Positions 19,939-29,718 of a stretch of DNA of 39,498 nucleotides are shown piece by piece. The position numbers and the translations under genes were made by a program. The DNA comes from Pelagibacteraceae bacterium AG-333-C14. Lineage in GTDB: Bacteria > Pseudomonadota > Alphaproteobacteria > Pelagibacterales > AG-422-B15. The stretch is taken from positions 1 to 39,498 of the forward strand of contig QBZD01000009.1 of the NCBI GenBank assembly GCA_003282485.1. Reading direction: 5' to 3'. Positions within the stretch are counted from its first letter, which is position 1; every line of letters starts with the position of its first letter. The notes beneath the pieces were generated by a model. It made no database searches. It worked only from the letters and a program-made list of their open reading frames with translations, and had not been told where the DNA came from.

Positions 19939-20691
19939 ATGTCTTTTAGGTTTTTAAACAATCATAAATTTACTCCCTTTGCTCATAGAGGAGGATCATT
20001 GGAAAATAGGGAAAATACTCTTGATGCTTTTGAAAAGTGTATTTCTATTGGATACGATTATATTGAAACTGATGTTAGAGAAACTAAGGATGGAAAGCTT
20101 GTTATTTTTCATGATGAAGATTTAAGTAGAATTTGTGGTCTACAGATAAAAATTAATCAATTAGAATATGAAGAAATAAAAAAAATAAAAATATTTGATG
20201 ATCACCATGTGCCACTTTTGGATGAAGCATTAATTTCATGGCCACATTTGAATTTTAATATAGAACCAAAATCAACACTTGCCGCACATCTTTTAATAAA
20301 GTCACTTAAATTGAATAAAAAAAACTTGGATCGTTTTTGCATTGGATCATTTAGTACAAATAAAATTAATTTATTAAGAAATTCATGTGGTGACCAATTA
20401 TGTACATCAATGACAAAGCAAGAAACAATAATGTTTTATTTAGATAGTGTGTTGCCATTTTTTAAGAACAATATTCCTTGTTTGCAAATACCAATGTTTT
20501 ATTTTGGTTTTCAGATTGTATCTAAGTCTTTTGTATCTCACGCTCATAGCCTTGGGAAAAAAATACATGCCTGGACGATTAATGATGAAAGTCAGATGAA
20601 TCAACTTATTGATTATGGAGTGGATGGAATCATGACAGATCGTCCACAATTACTGAAGGACGTACTTATAAAAAGGTCATTATGGAGATAA
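19939..20691 (+). CDS. Glycerophosphodiester phosphodiesterase
   Basis: This enzyme hydrolyses glycerophosphodiesters to glycerol 3-phosphate and an alcohol, salvaging phosphate and head groups. The 250-residue TIM-barrel protein shows the GDPD motifs FAHRGGSLENRENT, ETDVRETKDGKLVIFHDE and NIEPKS, and the C-terminal HAWTINDE...GVDGIMTDRP. There is no signal peptide, so it is probably cytoplasmic (UgpQ-like). The start ATG lies inside a 12-bp AT palindrome (19931-19942) shared with the divergent DUF1295 gene, leaving no room for a normal leader. Confidence 0.92.
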   Translation: MSFRFLNNHKFTPFAHRGGSLENRENTLDAFEKCISIGYDYIETDVRETKDGKLVIFHDEDLSRICGLQIKINQLEYEEIKKIKIFDDHHVPLLDEALISWPHLNFNIEPKSTLAAHLLIKSLKLNKKNLDRFCIGSFSTNKINLLRNSCGDQLCTSMTKQETIMFYLDSVLPFFKNNIPCLQIPMFYFGFQIVSKSFVSHAHSLGKKIHAWTINDESQMNQLIDYGVDGIMTDRPQLLKDVLIKRSLWR

Positions 20692-20706
20692 GTCTATCAA
20701 TTTCTA

Positions 20707-20735
20707 TTTACAATATTTAGTATATTTTGTTTAAT
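20707..20735 (+). promoter_or_regulatory. Weak candidate promoter before rpiB-glyA
   Basis: TTTACA (20707-20712), a 17-bp spacer and TTTAAT (20730-20735) precede the rpiB ATG by 10 nt. The geometry is right and resembles the ihfA and rplM promoters, but AT-rich sequence makes chance matches easy. Confidence 0.3.
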
Positions 20736-20745
20736 ATTGATCAAC

Positions 20746-21183
20746 ATGAACGAAAATATAATTATATCTATAGCTTCAGATCACGCCGGTTATGATATGA
20801 AAGTTAAAGTAGTTAAATTTCTAAAGACAAAAAATATTGAAGTTATCGATAGAGGGCCTGAACAAAATGAACCCGTGGACTATCCAGATTTTGCAGAGAA
20901 AGTTGCTTCAGACATTTCCAACCAAACTGTGAATATGGGTATATTGATTTGTGGTTCTGGCCAAGGAATGTCAATGGCAGCTAATAAAAAACCAGGAATT
21001 AGAGCGGCACTTTGCTACAATGACGAAATAACTAGACTTGCAAGAGCCCATAATGATGCAAATATTTTGACTTTAGGAGCAAGAGTGATAGATGAAAGTA
21101 CAGCTATTAATTGTGTCGACACATTTATTAATACAGAATTTGAGGGAAGTCGTCACATTACTAGGATTAACAAAATAGGATAA
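20746..21183 (+). CDS. rpiB: Ribose 5-phosphate isomerase B
   Basis: RpiB interconverts ribose 5-phosphate and ribulose 5-phosphate in the pentose phosphate pathway. The product of 145 residues starts [24 protein letters not shown], the active-site Cys motif [17 protein letters not shown], and LTLGARV are all present. I prefer ATG 20746 to the in-frame TTG at 20737. It leads the classic alphaproteobacterial run rpiB-glyA-nrdR-ribD-ribE-ribB-ribH-nusB. Confidence 0.95.
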   Translation: MNENIIISIASDHAGYDMKVKVVKFLKTKNIEVIDRGPEQNEPVDYPDFAEKVASDISNQTVNMGILICGSGQGMSMAANKKPGIRAALCYNDEITRLARAHNDANILTLGARVIDESTAINCVDTFINTEFEGSRHITRINKIG

Positions 21184-21191
21184 CATACAAA

Positions 21192-22454
21192 ATGAGCTTT
21201 TTTTCTTCACCACTTAAAGATATTGATAATGAAATTCACAAGGCAATTAACCTTGAGCTAGATAGGCAACAAAATCAGATAGAATTGATTGCTTCTGAAA
21301 ATATAGTTTCTAAAGCTGTTCTTGAAGCCCAAGGTTCCATAATGACAAATAAGTATGCCGAAGGCTATGCTAGTTCTCGATACTATGGAGGGTGTGAATT
21401 CGTTGATATTGCAGAAGACCTTGCAATAAAAAGACTTCAAAAATTATACAAGTGTGAATATGCAAATGTTCAGCCTCATTCGGGTGCCCAGGCAAATGGA
21501 GCAGTTATGCTAGCTCTAATTAAACCAGGTGATACTATTCTTGGAATGAGCTTAGATGCTGGCGGACATTTAACTCACGGTTCTGCCCCGTCTATGTCTG
21601 GTAAGTGGTTTAATGCTATACAATACGGCTTAGAAGACAATGGGTTAATTGACTATGATGAAGTTGAAAGGTTAGCAAAAGAACACAACCCAAAAATTAT
21701 TATTGCCGGAGGAAGTGCTTATTCAAGAATTATAGATTTTAAAAAATTTAGAGAGATCTGTGATCAAGTCGGTGCATTTCTTCATGTAGACATGGCTCAC
21801 TTTTCAGGCCTGGTTGCTGCTGAGGAGTATCCAAATCCATTAGAATATGCTGATGTAGTAACTTCTACGACTCATAAGACTATTCGAGGGGCAAGAGGAG
21901 GTATGATTTTGTCAAACAATTTAGAGCTAGGTAAAAAATTTAATTCTGCAGTATTTCCTGGTTATCAAGGTGGCCCATTAATGCATGTGATTGCTGGTAA
22001 AGCCGTAGCTTTTGGAGAAGCATTGAAACCAGAATTTAAGGAATACATAAAACAAGTAATAACAAACGCTAAGACATTAAGTGACACCCTTGTTAGTGGA
22101 GGATTAAAGATTGTTTCTGGTGGAACTGATACTCATTTAATCTTAGTAGATTTAACTCCAATGGATTTAACAGGCAACTCCGCTCAAACTAGTTTGGAAG
22201 CAGCAAATATAACATGTAATAAAAATGGAATACCTAAGGACCCGAAGCCGCCTAAAATCACATCAGGTATCAGACTTGGAACCCCAGCTGCAACAACAAG
22301 AGGATTTAAGGAAAACGAGTTTAAGCTTGTAGGAGAATTGATACTAGAAACACTTGTTGGCTTAAAAAGTAATCCTACTGATAATAGCAATGTAGAAAAT
22401 GCTGTAAAAGAAAAAGTAATTAATTTATGTGGCGAGTTTCCAATTTATAGTTAG
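21192..22454 (+). CDS. glyA: Serine hydroxymethyltransferase
   Basis: GlyA is a PLP enzyme that moves the serine hydroxymethyl group to tetrahydrofolate, yielding glycine and one-carbon units. The 420-residue protein has the N-terminal [25 protein letters not shown], and the PLP-lysine motif [18 protein letters not shown] at the end of rpiB gives a plausible ribosome-binding site. No glycine riboswitch is possible in the 8-bp gap. Confidence 0.97.
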   Translation: MSFFSSPLKDIDNEIHKAINLELDRQQNQIELIASENIVSKAVLEAQGSIMTNKYAEGYASSRYYGGCEFVDIAEDLAIKRLQKLYKCEYANVQPHSGAQANGAVMLALIKPGDTILGMSLDAGGHLTHGSAPSMSGKWFNAIQYGLEDNGLIDYDEVERLAKEHNPKIIIAGGSAYSRIIDFKKFREICDQVGAFLHVDMAHFSGLVAAEEYPNPLEYADVVTSTTHKTIRGARGGMILSNNLELGKKFNSAVFPGYQGGPLMHVIAGKAVAFGEALKPEFKEYIKQVITNAKTLSDTLVSGGLKIVSGGTDTHLILVDLTPMDLTGNSAQTSLEAANITCNKNGIPKDPKPPKITSGIRLGTPAATTRGFKENEFKLVGELILETLVGLKSNPTDNSNVENAVKEKVINLCGEFPIYS

Positions 22455-22462
22455 GTTTTTTT

Positions 22463-22921
22463 ATGAAATGTCCATTTTGTGGAAATGAAGATACTCAAGT
22501 AAAAGACTCTAGGTCTACAGAGGACAATTCTGCTATTAGAAGAAGAAGGTTTTGTTCTGCATGCGGAGCCAGATTTACAACATTTGAGAGAATACAGTTG
22601 CGTGAATTAACTGTTATAAAAAAATCTGGTAAAAAAGTTCCTTTTGATAGAGATAAATTAGAGAGATCAGTTCAAATTGCCTTAAGGAAAAGGCCAGTAG
22701 AGTCTGAAAGAGTTGATCGCATGATTAGCGGAATAGTTAGAAGAGTTGAAAGTCTAGGTGAAGCTGAAATAGCTTCAGATGTAGTTGGTGAAATTGTTAT
22801 GGAGGGCTTACAAAGTATAGATCCTGTCGCGTATGTGAGGTTTGCATCTGTGTATAAAAATTTCAGAGAAGCTAAAGACTTTGAAGAGTTTATTGGAGTG
22901 ATCTCATCAAATAAAGAATAG
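22463..22921 (+). CDS. nrdR: Transcriptional repressor NrdR
   Basis: NrdR represses ribonucleotide reductase genes in response to ATP/dATP. The 152-residue protein has an N-terminal zinc ribbon with Cys3, Cys6, Cys31 and Cys34 (MKCPFCG and CSACG), followed by an ATP-cone domain ([19 protein letters not shown]). The length and domain order are normal. No ribonucleotide reductase gene is in the window. Confidence 0.96.
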   Translation: MKCPFCGNEDTQVKDSRSTEDNSAIRRRRFCSACGARFTTFERIQLRELTVIKKSGKKVPFDRDKLERSVQIALRKRPVESERVDRMISGIVRRVESLGEAEIASDVVGEIVMEGLQSIDPVAYVRFASVYKNFREAKDFEEFIGVISSNKE

Positions 22922-22929
22922 GTATTTAA

Positions 22930-24015
22930 TTGAAAATTGTCGACTATATGCAGCTGGCAGAAAGAATGGCTCATAGAGCGATTGGCTCTACCTTCCCAAA
23001 TCCACCTGTTGGGGCTATAATCGTAAAAGACAAAACCATTATTGCCAGAGGCTGGACTCAGAGAAATGGCTCTCCACATGCCGAAGTTCATGCGATTAAT
23101 CAAGTTAGAAATAAGAAACAATTAGAAGGCGCATCTATATATACAACTCTAGAGCCTTGCTATCATGTTGGAAGAAATCCGCCTTGCGTTGATAAAATAA
23201 TAAAATATAAATTTTCGAAAGTATTTATTTCAGAAATCGATAAAAATGCATTGGTTAAAGGCAAATCTATAAAAAAGCTTAGGAAAAGAAAAATAAAAGT
23301 TATTGTTAAAAATTTTGGCAATCAAACAAGACATATTAATAAAGTCTTCTTTAAATCATTAAATAATAATCTACCTTATATAACACTTAAAATCGCATCA
23401 ACCGCAGATGGAAAGATTGCTACAAAATCAAAAAAAAGTAAATGGATTACAAATGCAGTTTCAAGACAACATGGTCATATGTTGCGAGCACAAAATGATT
23501 GTATGTTAGTAGGGAAAGGAACAATAATAGAGGATAATCCTTCATTAGACTGCAGACTAAGCGGACTTGAAAGTTTATCGCCAGATTTATTTATACTTGA
23601 TAGCAGTCTGAATATACCAAGTAATTATAAAATATATACTAAACATTCAAGAAATGTATTTGTATTTTACTCTGATGGAAAAAAATTATCGAAATTAAAC
23701 AATAAAAATATTAAGCATATAAAGGTAAGTAAAAAAGGCTCAGAACTATCTTTAAAAGATATATTAAATAAAATTACAAATCTTGGATATATGAGAATTC
23801 TTGTTGAAGGAGGCTCACATTTAAGTGGTTCATTGATAAAAAATAATTATGTTGATGAGATCCAATGGTTTAGAGCTAGTAAAATAATTGGCAAAGATGG
23901 AATGGATGCCGTGTCAGATATAGGAGTAAGTAATATGGAATCTACAAAGAACTATGTTCTTTTAGAAAGTAAAAATTATGGAAATGATATTCTAACCATA
24001 TATAGAAAGGGATAA
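22930..24015 (+). CDS. ribD: Riboflavin biosynthesis deaminase/reductase RibD
   Basis: RibD deaminates and then reduces the pyrimidine intermediate of riboflavin synthesis. The 361 residues hold an N-terminal zinc deaminase domain (HAEVHAI and TLEPCYHVGRNPPC) and a C-terminal DHFR-like reductase domain (about 145-360: ITLKIASTADGKI, ILVEGGSHLSGS). The start is uncertain: TTG at 22930 gives MKIVDYMQLAERM, with the residues that usually precede the first helix, while ATG 22948 would trim six of them. I keep the TTG. Confidence 0.93.
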   Translation: MKIVDYMQLAERMAHRAIGSTFPNPPVGAIIVKDKTIIARGWTQRNGSPHAEVHAINQVRNKKQLEGASIYTTLEPCYHVGRNPPCVDKIIKYKFSKVFISEIDKNALVKGKSIKKLRKRKIKVIVKNFGNQTRHINKVFFKSLNNNLPYITLKIASTADGKIATKSKKSKWITNAVSRQHGHMLRAQNDCMLVGKGTIIEDNPSLDCRLSGLESLSPDLFILDSSLNIPSNYKIYTKHSRNVFVFYSDGKKLSKLNNKNIKHIKVSKKGSELSLKDILNKITNLGYMRILVEGGSHLSGSLIKNNYVDEIQWFRASKIIGKDGMDAVSDIGVSNMESTKNYVLLESKNYGNDILTIYRKG

Positions 24016-24020
24016 TTTAA

Positions 24021-24611
24021 ATGTTTTCAGGAATTATTGAAAATAAAGGTTTTGTTCTTAATTTTGAGAAAAAAAAAGATTTCAGATTAGTGTTAGATAC
24101 AAATCTTAAATATAAAGATATAAAAAAAGGCAGCTCAGTATGTTGTAATGGTATTTGTCTTACAGTGATAAGTAAGAAAAAGAAAAAAAAATACACTCAG
24201 CTCTCATTTGATGTTTCTCAAGAGACAATCAACTGTTCAAACTTCAATGTAATTAAAAAAGGCGATGAAATAAATATTGAGAAATCCTTGCGTATAGGTG
24301 ACGAAATTAGCGGTCACTTTGTATTTGGTCATGTTGATGATACTTCAAAATTGATCAGCGTAAAAAAAGTAGGAGACTCACATGAGATAAAGTTAGAAAT
24401 TTCAAAGAAGATTAAAAAATTTATTGCAAAAAAAGGATCTGTTTCTCTAAATGGTATTTCATTAACAGTAAATAAAGTCACAAATAATTTTATTGTTCTC
24501 AACATTATTCCCTTCACATGGTTGAACACTAATCTAAAAGGATTGAAAATAGGTGACAGAATAAACCTTGAAGTTGATATGTTAGCAAGATATGTTACGC
24601 GAAATCAGTAA
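24021..24611 (+). CDS. ribE: Riboflavin synthase, alpha subunit
   Basis: This enzyme dismutates two 6,7-dimethyl-8-ribityllumazines into riboflavin and the pyrimidinedione. The 196 residues form two tandem lumazine-binding barrels: MFSGIIENKG and GSSVCCNGICLTV in the first, GHFVFGHVD and KGSVSLNGISLTV in the second. AAAGGG (24006-24011 region) is a fair ribosome-binding site. A run of nine A residues at 24183-24191 encodes lysines in frame. Confidence 0.95.
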   Translation: MFSGIIENKGFVLNFEKKKDFRLVLDTNLKYKDIKKGSSVCCNGICLTVISKKKKKKYTQLSFDVSQETINCSNFNVIKKGDEINIEKSLRIGDEISGHFVFGHVDDTSKLISVKKVGDSHEIKLEISKKIKKFIAKKGSVSLNGISLTVNKVTNNFIVLNIIPFTWLNTNLKGLKIGDRINLEVDMLARYVTRNQ

Positions 24612-24624
24612 TTAAACTTAAAAA

Positions 24625-25740
24625 ATGAATAAGGAATTTATATCTTCTGTAGAGGAAATAATAGAAGACCAAAGAGCTGGAAAGATGGTGATTATGGTCG
24701 ACGATGAAGACCGTGAGAATGAAGGTGATCTAATAATTCCTGCAGAAAAAACTGATGATAAAGCAGTAAACTTTATGGCAAAATACGGAAGGGGTCTAAT
24801 ATGTCTTTCTTTGACAGAAGAAAGAGTTAAACAATTGGATTTGCCATTAATGGCTCAAAACAACGAAATGAGAGACTCAACGGCATTTACAGTTTCGATA
24901 GAAGCAAAAGAAGGCGTTACAACTGGTATTTCTGCTCAAGATAGAGCTATTACAATTCAAGCCGCAATAAATAAAAGTATGACTAAAGATGATATTATGA
25001 GTCCGGGTCATGTATTTCCTCTAGTAGCTCGTGATGGTGGAGTATTGGTGAGAGCAGGTCATACCGAGGCATCCGTTGATTTAGCTAGGCTTAGTGGAAA
25101 TATACCAGCTGGTGTAATCTGTGAGATTATGAATGATGATGGGACAATGGCTAGAATTCCAGATTTGATTGAATTTTCAAAAAATCATAATATTAAGATT
25201 GGTCGAATTGTTGATTTAATAGCTTACCGAAGAGAAAAAGATAAGTTTGTAAAAAAGATTCACGACTCGAAAGTAAAAATTAAATCCAATTATGAGTTTG
25301 ATATCAAAATTTATGAGTCCTTGTTTGACAATACTGAACAAATAGTACTATCGAAGGGAAATATTGATAATGGAAAACCAGTAATGGTTAGAGTCCATGT
25401 TACTGATTATTTTGATAATCTATTTGGTGAGTATGGCAGCGATGATGCCTCATTGAATAAGAGCGTAAAGGTTATACAAGAGCATGGACGAGGAATACTA
25501 GTTTTAATTAGAGATAGTGGCAAATCTATTATAAATAGACTCATAACTAATTCATCTTCTGGTGGCAATAAATCTGAAAACGATAAAGATGAACTGAGAA
25601 TTTATGGCATGGGCGCTCAAATTCTATCTGAGTTAGGTGTAAAAGAAATGATACTTCTCACGAATACAGAATGGAAATTCATTGGTCTGGAGGCTTACGG
25701 AATTGATATAATTGAGACAAAATTACTAAGTGAACTATAA
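24625..25740 (+). CDS. ribB: 3,4-dihydroxy-2-butanone 4-phosphate synthase with degenerate GTP cyclohydrolase II domain (RibBX type)
   Basis: The N-terminal domain (about residues 1-205) is an intact DHBP synthase: VDDEDRENEGDLIIPAE, the metal/phosphate segment SPGHVFPLVARDGGVLVR and RAGHTEASVDLARL. It makes the four-carbon unit of riboflavin from ribulose 5-phosphate. The C-terminal half aligns with GTP cyclohydrolase II, but the zinc and catalytic region, normally a GD-x-F-x-S-x-RCDC type motif after VRVH, reads RVHVTDYFDNLFGEYGSDD without any cysteine. This matches published proteobacterial RibBX variants that lack cyclohydrolase activity. A separate ribA should exist elsewhere. Confidence 0.93.
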   Translation: MNKEFISSVEEIIEDQRAGKMVIMVDDEDRENEGDLIIPAEKTDDKAVNFMAKYGRGLICLSLTEERVKQLDLPLMAQNNEMRDSTAFTVSIEAKEGVTTGISAQDRAITIQAAINKSMTKDDIMSPGHVFPLVARDGGVLVRAGHTEASVDLARLSGNIPAGVICEIMNDDGTMARIPDLIEFSKNHNIKIGRIVDLIAYRREKDKFVKKIHDSKVKIKSNYEFDIKIYESLFDNTEQIVLSKGNIDNGKPVMVRVHVTDYFDNLFGEYGSDDASLNKSVKVIQEHGRGILVLIRDSGKSIINRLITNSSSGGNKSENDKDELRIYGMGAQILSELGVKEMILLTNTEWKFIGLEAYGIDIIETKLLSEL

Positions 25741-25743
25741 ACA

Positions 25744-26154
25744 ATGAAAAAATATAAATTTCTTTTGGTCGCTTCAAACTTTTATCCTGAAATAACTCTA
25801 AACTTACTAAAAGGTGCCCAAAAATATCTAGAAAAAAATGGACATAAGTTTGATACCACGTTTACAAAGGGGTCCTTAGAAATTCCAACAAAGATATCAA
25901 TCAAATTAAATAAACAAAAGTATGATGCAGTTGTGGCAATAGGTTGCATTATCAAGGGCAAAACTGACCATTATGAGTTCATTGCAAATGCAATTACTAA
26001 GACATTACTTGAACTTTCAATTCAATGTAAATTACCAATTTCTAACTCTATTCTTACTTGCAGGAATATAAAGCAAGCAAAGGAGAGATCATCAAAAAAA
26101 CTTAATAGAGCAAAAGAGGCAGTCGATGCGGCTATAGCGGTGCTGCAAGATTAA
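25744..26154 (+). CDS. ribH: 6,7-dimethyl-8-ribityllumazine synthase
   Basis: RibH condenses the DHBP unit with the ribityl pyrimidine, the penultimate riboflavin step. The 136-residue product shows FYPEITLNLLKGA, KGSLEIPTKI, AIGCIIKGKTDHYEFIA with the catalytic His, and PISNSILT. It is slightly short, with Cys replacing Val/Ile at usual hydrophobic spots, but the active-site residues are kept. It starts 3 bases after ribB. Confidence 0.93.
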   Translation: MKKYKFLLVASNFYPEITLNLLKGAQKYLEKNGHKFDTTFTKGSLEIPTKISIKLNKQKYDAVVAIGCIIKGKTDHYEFIANAITKTLLELSIQCKLPISNSILTCRNIKQAKERSSKKLNRAKEAVDAAIAVLQD

Positions 26155-26158
26155 ATAA

Positions 26159-26587
26159 ATGTCTAATATAAAATCATTCCAAAGACTATTAGTTGTCCAA
26201 GCTCTTTATGAATTGTCAATTAATGAAAATAGAAGTCAAACACCTATCAAAGAAATATTTGCAAATATAGTTGAGCAATCTGATTATAAAAAAAAGATGA
26301 ATAATTCGAATTTGAACTTTGCAGAAAAAATTTATGAAGGGGTTATGGAAAATTTAGATGACATTAATAAGATACTAAAAGTGTCAACGAGTAAGAAAGT
26401 CAAAATCAATAATATGGACAAGTTGCTAATTTCAATTTTTAGGTCGGCAATATACGAGATTTTATTCTCTGATAATGTGACGAAGAAAATTGTAATTTCT
26501 GAGTATTTATTGATTGCTAACCGTTTTTTTGGAAATAATGAAACGGCTTTAATAAACGGAGTCCTTGATAATCTGCAGTATTCTTAA
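26159..26587 (+). CDS. nusB: Transcription antitermination factor NusB
   Basis: NusB works with NusE (S10) on boxA RNA in rRNA antitermination. The 142-residue all-helical protein contains RLLVVQALYELSIN near the start and MDKLLISIFRSAIYEILF plus a VISEYLLIANRFFGNNETALINGVLD end, the usual NusB C-terminal signature. ribH-nusB adjacency is typical. Confidence 0.93.
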   Translation: MSNIKSFQRLLVVQALYELSINENRSQTPIKEIFANIVEQSDYKKKMNNSNLNFAEKIYEGVMENLDDINKILKVSTSKKVKINNMDKLLISIFRSAIYEILFSDNVTKKIVISEYLLIANRFFGNNETALINGVLDNLQYS

Positions 26588-26639
26588 ACTTTAAATAAAA
26601 GATTGCAAAACTCTGTAAATTTTGGCATTTTCACCCAAC

Positions 26640-26649
26640 TGTAATTACA
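26640..26649. promoter_or_regulatory. 10-bp perfect palindrome upstream of the pyrophosphatase gene
   Basis: TGTAATTACA is a perfect palindrome lying 11 nt before the hppA ATG in a 73-bp gap. It could be an operator half-site pair, but one this short and AT-rich may arise by chance. No convincing promoter was found in this gap. Confidence 0.25.
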
Positions 26650-26660
26650 AAGGGTTATTT

Positions 26661-28733
26661 ATGAGCATAATGAATTTAATAATTTTTTCTGGCATATTAT
26701 CAATTATCTATGGAATTTGGGCAGGCAACTCTGTATTAAAATCAGATGCTGGTAATGAAAAAATGCAAGAAATTTCTTCTGCCATTCAAGTTGGTGCTCA
26801 AGCATATTTAAATAGGCAGTACACAACAATTGCAATTGTTGGCCTAGTGATATGTGTCCTTTTATATCTATTTTTTCAAGATATTTGGGTAATAGGTGGT
26901 TATTTAATTGGTGCCATTTTATCTGGCGCGGCTGGCTACATAGGAATGATTATTTCAGTTAGAGCGAATGTCAGAACAGCTCAAGCTGCAAATGAGAGTT
27001 TGGGAAAGGGCTTAAATGTAGCTTTTAAGGCTGGTGCAGTGACAGGCATGTTAGTTGCAGGCTTGGCGCTTCTATCCATTTCTGTTTACTATGTAATTCT
27101 AGAATCTTATTCAGTTTCTGACGAGACACTAAAGCATGCGTTAGTTGCTTTAGGCTTTGGTGCTTCATTAATATCAATCTTTGCAAGGCTAGGTGGAGGC
27201 ATATTTACCAAAGGAGCTGATGTAGGCGCTGATTTAGTCGGTAAGGTTGAAGCGGGTATACCTGAAGACGATCCAAGAAATCCGGCAGTTATTGCAGATA
27301 ATGTTGGTGACAATGTAGGTGATTGTGCTGGCATGGCTGCAGACTTATTTGAAACATACGCAGTAACTATTGTTGCAACAATGGTTTTGGCTACAATATT
27401 CTTTACTGGTCCAGTAGCCGAGATGATGACAATTTATCCAATGGCAATTGGTGGAAGTTGCTTAGTTGCTTCAATAATTGGAACATTTTTTGTAAGACTT
27501 GGGCGTTCACAAAGTATAATGGGAGCTCTCTATAAGGGTTTTATTGCTTCAGCAATACTATCTCTAATTTTTATTTACCCTGTAACTCAAGTAATTTTAG
27601 GAGACATGTCTAAAGAATTTAATTTTGGGACAACTTCCTTCACAGGTATGTCGCTTTACATATGTGCTTTTATTGGAATTATTATAACAGGTTTATTAAT
27701 CTGGATCACTGAATATTATACAGGAACTAATTATCGACCTGTTCAAAGCGTTGCCAAAGCATCAACTACTGGGCATGGTACAAATGTTATTCAGGGACTT
27801 GCAGTTTCAATGGAAGCTACGGCTTTGCCGGCTATAGTAATTGTTATAGGTATAGTATTAACTTTTCAGCTTGCTGGTTTATTTGGAATTGCAATTGCAG
27901 TCACAGCAATGCTTGCGCTTGCTGGAATGGTAGTTGCGTTGGATGCTTATGGCCCTGTAACTGATAATGCTGGAGGAATTGCAGAAATGGCAAATCTAGA
28001 TGAAAGTGTCAGAAAAACAACCGATGCATTAGATGCTGTTGGCAATACGACAAAAGCTGTTACCAAAGGTTATGCAATTGGATCAGCTGGTCTAGGTGCT
28101 TTAGTTTTATTTGCAGCATATGTTGAAGACTTGAAGCTTATACCAGAAATAACTCCCGATTTTAGTCTAGAAAACCCATATGTAGTAGTAGGACTTTTGA
28201 TAGGAGGACTACTGCCCTATTTATTTGCCTCTATGGGAATGATGGCAGTAGGAAGAGCAGGCGGAGCTGTTGTTGAAGAAGTAAGAAAACAATTTTCAGA
28301 TAACCCAGGAATTATGACTGGCGATGCAAAGCCGGATTACTCAAGGTCTGTCGATATGTTAACCAAATCAGCTATCAAGGAAATGATAATTCCTTCAATG
28401 TTACCAGTATTGTCTCCATTAGTACTTTATTTTATTATATCTATAGTTGCTGATCAAAACGCAGCTGTTTCCTGTGTTGGCGCTATGTTGCTAGGAGTTA
28501 TTGTGACAGGTATTTTTGTTGCTATTTCAATGACAGCAGGTGGTGGAGCCTGGGATAATGCAAAAAAGTTTGTTGAAGATGGAAATTTTGGCGGTAAGGG
28601 CTCTGAGGCACACAAGGCGGCGGTAACCGGCGACACAGTAGGGGATCCTTATAAAGATACCGCGGGCCCAGCTGTAAATCCTATGATAAAGATTACTAAT
28701 ATAGTCGCCTTACTTTTACTTGCAGCCTTATAA
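26661..28733 (+). CDS. hppA: Membrane-bound K+-independent H+-translocating pyrophosphatase
   Basis: This inner-membrane pump couples PPi hydrolysis to proton export. The 690-residue protein has about 16 membrane segments. The catalytic motifs are [18 protein letters not shown], the [19 protein letters not shown] segment and [19 protein letters not shown]. At the position that distinguishes subclasses the sequence is [17 protein letters not shown], with Lys instead of Ala, so it should be K+-independent. I start at ATG 26661 (AGGG ribosome-binding site at 26651-26654 region); an upstream non-ATG extension lacks family similarity. It ends 2 bp from convergent bamE. Confidence 0.96.
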   Translation: MSIMNLIIFSGILSIIYGIWAGNSVLKSDAGNEKMQEISSAIQVGAQAYLNRQYTTIAIVGLVICVLLYLFFQDIWVIGGYLIGAILSGAAGYIGMIISVRANVRTAQAANESLGKGLNVAFKAGAVTGMLVAGLALLSISVYYVILESYSVSDETLKHALVALGFGASLISIFARLGGGIFTKGADVGADLVGKVEAGIPEDDPRNPAVIADNVGDNVGDCAGMAADLFETYAVTIVATMVLATIFFTGPVAEMMTIYPMAIGGSCLVASIIGTFFVRLGRSQSIMGALYKGFIASAILSLIFIYPVTQVILGDMSKEFNFGTTSFTGMSLYICAFIGIIITGLLIWITEYYTGTNYRPVQSVAKASTTGHGTNVIQGLAVSMEATALPAIVIVIGIVLTFQLAGLFGIAIAVTAMLALAGMVVALDAYGPVTDNAGGIAEMANLDESVRKTTDALDAVGNTTKAVTKGYAIGSAGLGALVLFAAYVEDLKLIPEITPDFSLENPYVVVGLLIGGLLPYLFASMGMMAVGRAGGAVVEEVRKQFSDNPGIMTGDAKPDYSRSVDMLTKSAIKEMIIPSMLPVLSPLVLYFIISIVADQNAAVSCVGAMLLGVIVTGIFVAISMTAGGGAWDNAKKFVEDGNFGGKGSEAHKAAVTGDTVGDPYKDTAGPAVNPMIKITNIVALLLLAAL

Positions 28734-28735
28734 AT

Positions 28736-29170
28736 CTATTGGCCTCTAGTAAATGTTTCATATATCTGGTCTACTAATCCAAAGTTATCACTAAATGCTT
28801 TTGTTTTATCTTTAGAGAATGCAATTTCAGTAAAGTCTTCTTCATCAAAGAATTCTTTGGATAATAAGATTCCATTATTATCAAATTCATATCTCATAAT
28901 ATATTGATGCATTAGCTCATCGTCCTCAAAGATATGCTCTTTCTTAACAGCAACTAAATAAATCCAAATATTGCTAATATCATCAATGATTATTGAGGGT
29001 GAGCCAAGAGTTTGTAAGATTTCATTTTCTGTTGTAGTTTTCAAATTGAATTGTGATAGAGAATTTGTAGAGCTAACAATATCTTCCAATATATAGCCAT
29101 GTTGGTTATTTATAGGAGAACAACTATATGTTATGATAGAGACACTAATTAAGAAGAAAACTAATTTCAT
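28736..29170 (-). CDS. bamE: Outer membrane assembly lipoprotein BamE (SmpA/OmlA family)
   Basis: BamE is a lipoprotein of the BAM complex that inserts beta-barrel proteins into the outer membrane. The 144-residue protein has a lipoprotein signal peptide with lipobox TYSC (Cys17). The BamE fold follows: a helix starting at TTENEILQTLGSPS, an IWIYL strand and the MRYEFDNNGILLS strand. Sequence conservation is modest; the call also rests on its place beside the bc1 chaperone and plsX, a common alphaproteobacterial arrangement. Confidence 0.85.
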   Translation of the reverse strand: MKLVFFLISVSIITYSCSPINNQHGYILEDIVSSTNSLSQFNLKTTTENEILQTLGSPSIIIDDISNIWIYLVAVKKEHIFEDDELMHQYIMRYEFDNNGILLSKEFFDEEDFTEIAFSKDKTKAFSDNFGLVDQIYETFTRGQ

Positions 29171-29175
29171 TGCTT

Positions 29176-29715
29176 ATGTTTTTTAAAAGAAAAAATATAC
29201 AAGTACATAATATTTATCAGAATATTGTTGAAATATCGAGGTCAAAGTTTTTCTATTTAAACCTAAGATTGCAGGATAATTTTGAAACACGATTTGATTT
29301 AATAATCTTTCATGCTTTTCTTATATTTTATTATTATAAAAACCTTAGACAAGGAAAGTCAAGTATTTCCCAAGAACTTTTTGACTTTATGTTTACTGAC
29401 TTTGAAAATAATTTGAGGGAAATGGGTTTTGGAGATATTGCAGTAAATAAAAAAATGAAAGTATTTATAACAGCTTTTTACGGAAGAATTGCTCAGTACA
29501 GCAGGGGAATTGATGTTTATAAAACTAATGGCGATAAATCATTGCTTCAGCAAACAATCTTAAATAATATTTATAAGGGAGATCAAACACTAAAGCATAA
29601 TATTAATTATTTTATTGATTATATGACAAAAAATATTGACCATTTTATTGAAAATGAAGAATCAAAGAATCTAAAAAATAACTTTTATTTTATAGATATA
29701 AAATATGGCGCTTAA
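29176..29715 (+). CDS. Ubiquinol-cytochrome c chaperone family protein
   Basis: The 179-residue protein belongs to the family related to mitochondrial Cbp3, which assists assembly of the cytochrome bc1 complex. Visible landmarks are RFDLIIFHAFLIFYYYKNL, an ELFDFMFTDFENNLREMGFGD segment and the FYGRIAQY stretch. The start is ATG 29176; the alternative TTG six bases upstream would overlap the divergent bamE start codon. Only 5 bp separate the two ATGs. The DUF177/YceD gene that often follows in alphaproteobacteria is absent; plsX begins 3 bases later. Confidence 0.85.
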   Translation: MFFKRKNIQVHNIYQNIVEISRSKFFYLNLRLQDNFETRFDLIIFHAFLIFYYYKNLRQGKSSISQELFDFMFTDFENNLREMGFGDIAVNKKMKVFITAFYGRIAQYSRGIDVYKTNGDKSLLQQTILNNIYKGDQTLKHNINYFIDYMTKNIDHFIENEESKNLKNNFYFIDIKYGA

Positions 29716-29718
29716 GAA

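Noticed and set aside
22672-23121. 149-codon minus-strand open frame across nrdR/ribD
   Set aside because: It is antisense to conserved NrdR and RibD catalytic motifs and has no family features.
26622-26660. N-terminal extension of the pyrophosphatase from a non-ATG codon at 26622
   Set aside because: The extra residues are not hydrophobic family sequence, and ATG 26661 has a ribosome-binding site and a normal first membrane helix.
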